A stretch of DNA of 64,000 nucleotides from Opisthorchis felineus (lineage: Eukaryota; Platyhelminthes; Trematoda; Opisthorchiida; Opisthorchiidae): contig SJOL01009866.1 of the NCBI GenBank assembly GCA_004794785.1, forward strand, positions 461,224 through 525,223, written 5' to 3'. The notes under the pieces are model-generated. The model ran no database searches, was not told the DNA's origin, and saw only the letters and a program-made list of their open reading frames with translations. Both the position numbers and the translations under genes were made by a program. This document shows, one piece after another, positions 15,001-27,000 of this stretch (positions are counted from its first letter, which is position 1; the number at the start of each line of letters is the position of its first letter).

Positions 15001-18000
15001 TCAAATCGTATGACCGGGACGTGTATTGAAGCAGGTACAAATCCTTGAGAAACTCGCCTTCACGATAGTGCTTTTCGAAATTGACCAATATCTCTGGTTG
15101 GGGTTTGGACAGACTGTTGTTGTTTTCGTCGTCGTTTAGTGTCGGTTTGTAGAACGGGCCGATTCGGATGACACCCGAAGGAAACTGGGGGAAGGGGAAG
15201 CAGTCGGATGAGTATTGCGGATCATTGTGGCAATGCAAGTGAATACGTACACGAGGGCCACATATGTACGATGCTAAGTGTACTGGAAGATTCAAACTCA
15301 CTGACGTCAACACCAGTGCACCACGTCTTTTCTAGGAACAGATCTGTGAGCGAACTGATGTGTAATCTCGGGGAACGAACTTTCGAGACAGATTGGATTT
15401 ACGGATACTAGTCGACATCTGTCCTATTCTGAGGAAGCCAACTCGACGTGGAGACGGCTTTGAACGAGGCGATCGCTCTGCTGGTGTCTCCGCTGACGCT
15501 GGGAGACAACGTACCATAAACGAAGGGTTGTTGAATTACAGTATGCTGCTTGCAGAAGTGGAGTCCATGTTTGTGGGTAATCAATCAATTTACGGTGGCG
15601 TGTATTCGCGAACAGAATATATAACCTACCACTGTCCCATGACAAACCATTCTGGTCGTTTTTAACACACGCATTGCAATAGCAGCTAGTTGTTCTATCA
15701 CGGCATGAACCCTAAGTCTGATAAGCGGGTTTGGTTCAGTGAACTAGTTGACTATACAGTGCTCCGCCCAAACAGCACGCGGTACACAAGCCTAGTTACG
15801 TCCAAATTTCACATTTGTTTTGGCCATTAAAGCAATCAGGATACCCATCCATATAGGGCTTTCCAGTTTTACAAGATTGCCCTTGCTCCTAACTCCATCC
15901 ATCCGCTTGATAGCGTAAGCTGAGGATTTCCAAAGCCAAATGTCTTTTGCAATGCTTCTGGGTGACACCTGAAAAATGGCTCCAATTTTTCTTTTGCATT
16001 ATTAAAACAACATTTACTTTCAGTAGCAACACCCAAAGACCGAAGGTCCTGTGATTCGATTTATCGCGCTGTGAATCCGCCATGCTATCAGAATCCTCTA
16101 GCAATCGAGCGAGAAACGCTTTGCATTTACAACACTCAAGTGAAGACAAAACAACCACCGTACGTGTTTTACCCTTGACATCAATATTATTTCGCATGTC
16201 AGATTAAGCGAAATGGACCGCGTTACGCTCACCTAAAATAAATAAACACATGGTGAGCGGTAGCAAGTTTGCACTTGAATGTACTTAATTGCCTGCCCAA
16301 TTTGTACAGCGCATTTACTGATGGCTTGTCGACAAAACCGTGTATTTAGCTGGAAAAAGTAAGGTTGAAGGTCTTGCTGAAGCGGAACAGAGCAGTCGGA
16401 AGACTAGGAATGCATCCACTGCTGGCCGCTATCAACTATATTGCTTGAATTTGCTTTTTATGTTTGTGACCATGCTCTTCAAAAATAAACGATAATACTG
16501 GAGCCTCGTGTGCTCATAGAGGGATGATTCGTGCAGGAAAATACCTCTTCCAATAACTAGAGGGGAAAAAAAATCAAACAATGGCTTCTCAACTTGGAGA
16601 AAAACGCAAGTTATTTTGCATATATCACTACCTTTCCCAGAAAATTGACGGTTCGTTCTAGTGCCCAATTAAAGGTAAGGTTTTCGTAGTCCTGTAAGGT
16701 TCCCTGTGTTCCAGGCGAACCCTTGATTAATCAAAAACACCAAATTAGAGTCTAGGTTCTCCCGATTTTCCTTTCTCATAAATAGGGTGCACTGGCCACG
16801 GCCACTGACCATACGATAGAAGAAACGCAGGTGAACAAGAAGCTTCTTGTTCGACCAATTGTGATACGTCAACCTGCTGTGAAAACACACAAATGTATAG
16901 TTCCCTGTAAGCTTTACTGGTTCCTCTCTAAGCATGAAACATGTTGTTAGTTGTCAACGCTGACTACCAGTCTGTAAAATATGTGCAAAAATGGAATACG
17001 GACAAGCACTCACATGTATCTCCCGTTCTATACGGATCTTTATTCTCCGTCGAGCGTTATTTTCATCCGAAACATCATTGACACTGATAGACTTTTCGAT
17101 TGGAGATGTATTAGTGTCGGAGTCTGGAGAAGTGATATCCAACGCATTCGCCAACGAACCAATTAAACTAGTTTCTGGCTGATCGTAAATTCGGATATCT
17201 GGTTGTGATGCAGAGTGTGGCACCGAATCATTGGTGGTGGAGTGAAGAGGCTTTGTATCCGGAGAGGCGTAGTTCAAGTAGGTAAGGTCATGTGTATATA
17301 GACCAAGATACGGAATCAAGCCAGGCACGCTTAGATTCTGTAAGGTTTTGGAGAATACACAGAGAAAACTAACATACACAGAGAACAATGAAGTAAAGCG
17401 AAATTCAAACGACTGTTTTCCCCACTTTCTTCAATTTCCTGTGAAAACAAAATGCTGGTGACTTACGTCATTCAAAATCCCATCGAAATAGTAAAACAGC
17501 CACCTTGTATGTGTTGGAAATAACGACGTTGTTGAGGGACCTAGCGAACGCCACAATTTATAACTGAGATAAACACGGATGCTTGCGACCACACAGTTCA
17601 AATGAGCTCGATTTTCTGAAGCAATTTAATTCATGGGTTAAACCAAACCGGCTATCAGTAAGCTGTTCTCATTGTTCATGACAAGGAAAGCGATCAGGTA
17701 CCATCGAAGACAGGTGAAAACCTGACTGTCACATTAACAAAGCGCCACGTCGGAACTACTAAAATGTTTTTACAAACGAAACAACAGATAACGATTCGTA
17801 ACATTAGTTCACACTAATTACGCTAATATAACAATTTAAAACACTTCTTCATTATCTATTTGTTCAATTTGTGAAATCAAATTGAGCCCTTCAGCGGTCC
17901 TGCTTTCACGACCCTCGAGGGCAGGAATTTTTTCGGGTAGATGCAACCCTTCAGTAGCCTCTTTCAAACTAACAGGATTTTCGTACTAGACACCCCGTTG

Positions 18001-21000
18001 AGTATTCACTACCGCATCCTAATCATTGAATTCGTTAGGCCAACACATCGGTAGTGTTGTTCATAGACATCCTGGCGAAACAATGCAAACCAATGCAATT
18101 TTCTCAAGAATCAACCGCGATGTCCAGGCAAATACTAATGTACCAGTCGATTCTCGTCGCTTTACTGCAATGGTCTTATTTGTGTACATAGCTATATTCG
18201 TTAGCACATTAGTGAGTACATAGCACTGACTGTTGCAAGTATGATGGGTATATTCGATCGATGACGTCAGATGACCATGCCGGAATGTTATATGTTTATC
18301 ATAAAGCGCACTAGTAGCTCGATCAGGGCAGAGCCAAACGATCCAAACGACATGATCAGACGAGTTATTAGGAATTCGCCGATTTAATCGGCGAATCAGT
18401 GCATCCCATGTGTGTCAGAGTCCAATTACAGACTCGATGAAACCACAGCAATAATCGCGTGGCAAACGAAATTCAACATGATCAACAGAGCAAACATTTT
18501 ATGATACAGCTACCGTCCCGATGGCGCACACTGAATCAAGTGGACTGAGACGAAAAAACACAGGTTGAACCACAGATGACGAAAGATGAACAAGCTATCA
18601 TAGTGAGTGTCATTATCACGCGGGTACACTTGTGCCACCAGTACAAAGTAACCGAATGTCGTGATGGATCACCCAGATTTCCTGGAAGAAACGAACAGAC
18701 ACGGTTTGGATACCATCTGCCACCAACCATACATGACAATAAGGGAAAGTGGAAAAATACAATGTATTGTGGATGAGCGATCTGTGTCACTAGTACGCAT
18801 AGAACGATATTCACCAGACAGAACCTGTCCTACTGTACCAAGTTTAATATGGTAGGAGGTTAGAATACAGAACGCGACCAATAACAATGAACTCGACTTC
18901 ATATGAGAACGCCATCCAAACAGGGTCTCAGCGACAATATATATCATTCTGATAGGCTTCATTAAAAGCTAAACTCTTGATGTAGACAAACCAAAATACG
19001 CCGGACCAGCAGGAGGACGGCCGTTCAAACAAGAGTGATTTGAATGAGAATTCAACAATGTCCGGAACGGTTCACACAGCATATGCGAGGTATAAAACAA
19101 CGGAATCTATCGAGCAGAGCCATATATGATACATCCAGTAAACATCGGAAAACATCAAAAAAAATATCCGGATGAGGGGCACAAAAGGTCACCTCAATTT
19201 ATTCTCGTTTCACGGTGGACGAATTTTCAGAATTCGGTAAATTCCGTCCATCTCGGTTTCGCCCATTTTGAGTCACCAAAACAGTCGAATTTCGGCCCAA
19301 GTGAATGTGAAACTAGGATTATCCCTCTACAGTCATACGGGTCTACCAGAGGGCAGGCTGTGGCGTGAATAGACATTGTTCATTGCTTATCGGTTGTGTC
19401 AAAAGTTTATGCACCTTAATACGACTAAGCCTAAAATTATCGACCGTGTTTCAGGCTAGACTGCAGCAGGACAAAACTGGAGTGAACACCAAAACACGCA
19501 GCGAAGCCGGAATTATGGCTGACTAATCGAAAAGCCTTGTGAACCGTTTCAATGTTAGCGAAGAAATATCGTTGATATTCTTAAACAAACGGAGAGCATT
19601 GATAACAACGTCAATCTAGCTGCCTATGGTTAGGTAAAACCTACAAAACAATCTCAAATAGCAACTGATTCTGTGGTTTGCTAACTCCCGGAGGCAATGC
19701 AAAAGAAATTTGGTTTTGGAAATCGTCCGCTTACGCTGAAAAGCGGATGGATGGAACTAGGAGCATGGGGTTTGCACAAGCAATCTTGCAAAACTGCAAA
19801 GCCCTATATGGATGGATAGCCTGATTGCTTTAATGGCCAAAACAAACGTGAAAGTTGGACGTAACTAGGCTTATGCTCTGCGGAGCTTTCATTTCAAATT
19901 CAACATGTAGAACTTTGGCACGGTTTCTAAATAAAACTTAGATCTGGCTGACAGCATCCTAGTTATTAACAACTGCATCGACCTGACATCTGCTAGAGCA
20001 TAAACTCAGCTACCGAATTGAGGCAGGAATAAAAAACAAGAATGACGAATTGACGATCAGAAAGAGCTGAGTGTCGTCAGATAACTGCTAGGAGCAGATA
20101 AATTGTTTATCTCATCCGTAACAGTACACCATTAGATGGAAGAATAATTAGAAATGTTAAATCGAAATCATAAAGATATTCCTACAGTGCCTGTTATGCT
20201 TTAAAGGTCCCAACTAACTGTGAAGTTGGCACAAACTGGTGAATAAAGTTGTATGGAGGAGCCCACTCAAATCCGTTGGAGACCTACTACCAGTCTAGGG
20301 GTCCGCAAGCTAAGCGTCGTCCGACAAAAGGAAGGGATATTTCGACAAGTGCTCTCATTTGTACACGAATTTGGTTTCGACAGGAGGCTCAGCTGAATCC
20401 AACTGAATTTCTCATTTATGATGGTTCGCTTCAACCGAATGTGCTGCACCAGGTTTCATTTGGGACGATATTCGAGATATCGCAATACCTTGTTGTCTAG
20501 ACGCAACAGGCTACTTATAAGGTTGCTGAAAACCCTTCCACAGTCCACGACCGGCTTCGCCCTTCTTGGGACTCATCAGGTAGGCGAAATCCTTGAGTTT
20601 TCATCAATCGTAGGTTCCGTTTGAATCCAAATAGGACAGATTTCGACAACTATTCTCATTTGAACACAAATTTGTTTTTGACAGGAGACTCAACTGAATC
20701 CAGCTGAATCTCTCGTTTATACTACTTTGGATATCGATCCATCTGAACCATGATGCAGCCTTCCAATCGTAGGAAAAATCTCTTTTGTAAACTGAACAGT
20801 AAGGAGACTGGTTGAAAACGATCGGTACATTGGGTAATCTGCCTTTGAAGAATATTATGATTCTTTGTTTGTTTTCACAGGACAGTGATGGAGCCAGTGA
20901 CGTGGGGGGAATTTTCTCTCCAGTACCTGTACAAGATTCATGACGAAACGTATCAACAGGAACTGCATCCGATGAGTTGTTGCGACAAACAACCACGCAG

Positions 21001-24000
21001 CAGAAGAGTTTTGGTGTGTTACAATGAAGTGGAAGGCCAGTATTGCCTGATGTAACTTTAAAAATGTCTTCAGCCCAAATGAAACCCGAAGAAACCGTTT
21101 TGCTGTACAAGTACGGTCGTTTACGGCGAGTGGTGATGAGACGGCCCAGAAACAATCACTCCAGAGGAGTAGACGCTGAACAAGGACTTGTACCCGACTT
21201 GTACTCCTGAATGTATTTCATTAAAATTCACATCAACATTTCAGTTTTATAGCCGTAGAGGTGTAGTCAATGGTGTGTGTGTGGGGGGGGGGATGTGCCC
21301 TAGCAGTCGTGACCAGAAGTATCGGGATCCCGTCTGATCACAAATGGAACTAGACAGCATGGACCAAAACAGAGGTAGTCATTGTAAAGAGGCACGCTGT
21401 GGGAGGATTCTACGGAATATTTGACAGAAAAGCACCAAAACCGAAAGATTCGTTCAAAGGTCTTTTGAGTCACACGTTAACCTCAAAATAGTGTGAGAAG
21501 TATGCGGGGTAGATAAAGCCGCTCCGTATTCACGTCGCTAGAGGGAAGTTTGATTGAAATAACTCTGTAAATAGATCCTTCCTATTTTTGAGAGCGTAGT
21601 TTTACAGGCTCCAGTCATGAGGTCAATAATGGACAATGATTAATTCGAGCCCTGAAGTCGCTCAGCTGCCGAACTTCAAGAACTCTCTTGCTGGCCTAAT
21701 CAGCCTAAAAGTACATCTGTGTATTATCCTTATAATACTCGGTCAAATGTAGCAGAGATAACGTCAAAGAAACAAAATCAATAAAACTGATGAACTGAAT
21801 AAACATAAGCAACGCCGCTTGATAGTTGATCATCCATAAAATTATCAGATCTATTCAGAGCACATTTTCATAAAGGATCTTCGGAGACATTATGGATTGA
21901 GTTAGAGAAAGCAAGAAATAAACAAACCCGCCCCACTTGGGAGCTCACGAGTTGTCACCAAATTTCAATCAGTATTCTATCTAATCCGGGAACTAGTTTC
22001 TGCTTTCGTTGTATTTGTAGATCATTTGCACACCCAACCAGTAAGAACGATATTATTTAACACTCCGTACAGCATCCACACATCTAGAATAATGGTTGGA
22101 GGCTGATCCCGCCGGTGTATACTACAAAAGGATTCCATTAAACATAAGTATGAAAGCAAAGAAAGCGCCCAAGTTACCCAGACAAATGAGTTACTCTCAC
22201 GCACCGAAAAAGTATCAATTCGAGGTCATTTCACTTCCATTGATTGTTTAGTAAAAAGCCCAATTGGTTTGCATAGACAGTGGTTTTGTTACATGAATTC
22301 GCGGACATTAATCCATAACTGTTGTTTAATATCGAGCAGCATGATACACACAAACTGACTGACCGAAGAAAACTTTTTATTTGGTTTTGAAGCCATTCGT
22401 CGCGGTGAGAGTGGTGCGGGAAAGGGTAGAGTGACTCTCGGTCGTGGTGCAATATATTCCGGCTGAGGTTGTTGCTGAGCGAACAGTGAATGCCTTTCAC
22501 AAATAACACCATTCACCTGTTCCCTCTCCAAAGTATGCTCAAGCTGAATGCATTCATGAAAAGAAACAAAGGCAAGATGGGTTATGTATGACCGAGAAAC
22601 ACGGCGGTGATGGGGCGTGCACAACCAGGGATGGGAAACAGGTAGGTGAAGCAAAAAGGTGTTCTTCCCGGTGAAGTGATTTCCTGTATAGAAGACCCGC
22701 TGCATGTTGTTACTATCCACTATGATTACTAAACTATTTTCGAGGGACGGTGCGCCCTCTGCGGAGGAGATACAGCCATCGACCTTCATAGCATAGTAGA
22801 AACATTGGGTTGATCGACTCGGCAATATGTACTACTTTTCTTGTACTTCGGGTGGCGTTGACAAGCAAGGAAACCGCTGACAGAGGCAGGATATATAGCT
22901 ATTCCTCTACAAACACGTGGAAAAAAGGACTCCCTCCAGAGGTCGTTACATGGGCTAGATACGTTTCCTTATGACCTGAGCATTCGTCTTGCTTGATTTT
23001 GCGCATGTTTATGTCTCTGATGGTTCGTTTATTTATTCTGCCGACTTAACAGGCAGCTGTAATCCTCCGTTATAAGCACTATATCCACTGTACCACAGTG
23101 ATCACGTACTCAAACCTAGCTGCACATATGTTGTAACCACAAGATAGCAGTATGTGCCAAGTAACACACGTCAAAACTTTTGGTCAGCGCAAAAGTGATA
23201 CTTTAAAAAACCCATACTGCTGTGTGAACGAAGAGCAAGACAACTTGACTGTGAAACCACCGAGATAATGAGCGACAGCTACCCCCGCTTTAACAGGAAG
23301 GGGTAGTGACATACGGTTATGACGGCTGACTGTTTTTGCGAGTTACGCATGAGGCAATGAAACGCCCCCGTTTTCAAGACTGGTTACTGGGCGCACAGCG
23401 GGGCTATCAAGTTTTTAATGGAGCTTCTCGGTATTCAAATGCACAAATTCAACTAACGGCTGGAGCATTTGCATTTGGCACCTGACAACCCGCTTTACGC
23501 CCTCATTTCCAACTAATCAGTCCTTAACACATAATACTGAGCCACCTGTCTCTTATCGTAATTGGTTCAATCCAGTGCGGCATTGATTTCACGTGTGCAG
23601 AGCTTGGAAAACAACGGTTGCATGGCCATCACGAAGCAGAACCAACGAGCTCAAGTGATCAGAAAACTGGGTGAGTGTGCAAGTGAGTGCCTTCATCAGC
23701 AGTGGGGCTTCAACTTACATATGTGAAAAAACGTTGATTGCTTGCCTAATAATAGCAGAGAAAGAAGATGATACAAATACCTTTGAGAAGCATCGAACTT
23801 AATATTTCGGACCAGGACTGTCAGATAAGGAGCGATTGAAAATGAGCAGTTGCAACATGGGAGGAAGGACGACAATAAAAAAATGAACCTATCACTATGA
23901 ATTCAGTCACCGAGATGGTTCCTACAACACGAACATATCTCTGCAATCGCGATCGAGAAAATTGCTCCCGAAGCACAACGGCAATTTTCCGTTAAAGATT

Positions 24001-27000
24001 CGCCCATTCTCTCTTGGAGAAAACAATGCATTGGTTTTTAATTTTTGATACAAACCTAACAGACAATACACGCATAGGAACGGCTGACTAGCTAAATAGT
24101 GCAATACTTCCGACCACGCCATTTATTAATGCCCACTCACCCCTCATAAGAATCATAAAAGTGCAAAAAGATGCATTCGAAATATAAGAAGAATGACTAA
24201 AAAGACGTAGGACACAGAAGTAGTCAGAACTGGACCTGGGTCTTGAATAATTGAGAATTGTGAGAAGCCGGAAAAGGAGAGTGGGAGCGTTTGGTTCTGG
24301 TGGAAAACAAAGAGTTTTCTGCGGCAATAGGGGAATTTCTGTTGGTAAATTTAGCTGGAAATGGATAGTCCAGTTACACGGGCGAATGAATTGTAATATA
24401 AAGCAGATTATGTGGGTCCAGAATAAAACTTGGAGTGACGGAAGAGACAAAACAGGGGAAGAGTGGTTGCTTCCCAAGGGTGGAAATTCGATTACTTGTC
24501 GTCAGTGAGAGCGTGAGAGGCAACTTTCTGTTGAAATCAACCAATGAATTGAATTTAGATGGAAAGAAGCCTCAATACAGAAACGCAATACTCCTGGTGG
24601 GACGAAGATGAGATTCATAAATTAGGGGCGACTGGAAAAGGGGGTGTTTCTAAGAAAAAACCTAAACCCAACGTTCCTGTGAGCCCACGTTCGATTTGAG
24701 GCTGTCAGGAAAGACTGCTGGAAAAGGATAAACCAAAAGAAAGTCGGAGATTATGGGATGGTTGCAGAGTCGAGGGTGGCTAGATGTGGAACGGGAAGAA
24801 GACCGTGAAGGTTTATGAACCTCCAGATTTGTGTACGGTAACAACTTCGTCATTCAATATGCGGACAGTTTACACGTATTCGCCGCTTGACTGAAATGAG
24901 ATAGATGACCGGAACTGGTATGGAGTGCATCTGCGGAGTTTTGAATCGGCTGCCAATTCAAGATTACAAGTAAAGACAGATGAGCAGCAAAAAGTGCGAG
25001 ATTGAACGCAACCTTGCGGAACTCCGGTGTTGATGCTGTGGATCTGAGGAACTTGTAGAGACCAGGTCGTAAAGACGTTTCCAATTTCCTTGATAAAACG
25101 TGGTCGTCAGTCCTACAGGGTAGCTTGGCTGTCGAGTCGCACTAGATCGAAAACTTTCAAGATGCCCATGCAGACCAGTCCAGTTTCACCAAATGAGTCT
25201 ATAGCAGAGGACCGGAAGTGAGAAACAGAGGTCAACAGGTCATCTGTAGAACAGCGGTGCTTCAATACATATTAGTGGAGGCTCGAGATGCAATTGCACC
25301 ACGTACGAACTGTTTGGTCGGGATGGATTCCAGAAGTTTCGAGGAAACTGAGTGGTTGGAATGGGGCGAGGGTCGCTCGGTTGGAAAAGGATTCAAGTTT
25401 TGGGATGAGCAGTACCCAGTACCCAGGGCACAGCACTGGTGGATAGAAATGGGTATAAAAATTCTCGAGCACAATTTTGGGACAAAAGGGGTGAATTTCG
25501 AAAGGGACTGGGAAGATCTGATGTGCCCAGAACAAAACAGAGTGGCGTACAGATGGTTGAAATGAAAGCAAAACTGCGCAAAGATCCCAAGTCTCCCTCT
25601 TGTGGAAGGGAGTTAGTATCTACCGCGGAATCAAAGGTAACAGCGGAAATAGGTGACCAGAAATCAGGGCCATCAGTTTTTGCAAGGTCGACTCCCAGAG
25701 GATGAACCATATAGGTGATCAGCCTTGCTAGTAACAAGCAATTCCTGGCACACCAACAGTTACGAATAGTACGTAATGGGAACAAGAGAAGGACGAAGTC
25801 GCCAGGGTTTATACGATCGATTCTTTTTGTGAACTGCATAAGGATAAACACGACTGAACTATTCTGGATAAAAAAAACTTTCTGGGTTTGGAAAAGACAA
25901 GAAATTTTCTTTATTGGTCATTGCTGGTGAATTTTCGGACAAACTTCGTATTAGATATGACAGGAATAAGTAAAGAGTACAGAATTATTTGAGAGAAACG
26001 GCATGGACTGAGTGGAGTGAGAAAAGCTCAACGATGGACAGCAAATCATGCACAGATTAGTCCGTTTGTGACTAAAGGTCCCGACCTAAAGCTGTTACCT
26101 TGTCGTGGTGGTCGGGCTTCTGTGCTTCGATGATCCTGGGGGCTACACTGGCTGGGAACACACTTAGGGAACTCAGTTACCTAAGGTTCAACCAAGCCAG
26201 AAAGCCAAAGGGGAGCAGCCTGACGAAGAACAATGAGTCCCCGTTTTGCGAGTAATCATATTACGAGGCGGTCTGGAGGTAAAGTCATACTGTCCTCTGC
26301 GATAAGAGTGTAAAGACAGTAAGGCGTTTCCCCCAGGCAATCAGCACGTCCATATTTGTGGATGCGATGCTGCCTTCCTCAGGGGAAGAACGGGTCTGAA
26401 AAAGTCGGCCCTAGAATCCGCACACTCCGATCGCCCAACCGTGACCGCCGATGCATTATCCAGTACGGTCGAAACTTTTTTAAGTTCAAAGAGTCCGGTG
26501 CTGCTTAAAAGGCACCTATTGTGCGCAGCCGCATTAAACGTGAGTCAGTGATGCCTTACTCCCTGCGCCCTCGGGCCAGGTCGGCCCCCTGCAGCCAAGT
26601 GGGTCAGACTATTGAGTCAGAGGCTACGGGCCGGACCCCCGAACAAAACCCTACATCCTCCCACTCACTGCCTTATGAATCGGAATTTCGAGTCAGAAGC
26701 TCAAGGCGGGGTACCTCAACCAAAACCCCTACTTCGGCCTGGACTTCCGAGTAGTATCATTTTGCCGTTGCAGCGCTTAGCTCACCGACCTCACACACTC
26801 CATCCCCACTCATAGAATGATGCAGTGGGATCAACCCATCTGCCACTATTTTGTGTCTAAACCTTCGCCCAGGAAAGTAAATCAAAATAATAACTTAGTA
26901 ACCTCGAAGAATCGGATCCACGTTACAGCCTCTAATGTCCGTACTCTGTCAAATTGGACAACAGGCATTTCTTGCTGAAATTTTGCATTCCTATGTGTCG

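Noticed and set aside
14689..15048. 119-codon plus-strand frame
   Set aside because: It overlaps the RasGEF exon 15184-14940, whose minus-strand translation has clear family motifs and matching splice sites.
20604..21155. 183-codon minus-strand frame
   Set aside because: Its end runs through the hammerhead repeat arm, and no splice signals or family resemblance support it.
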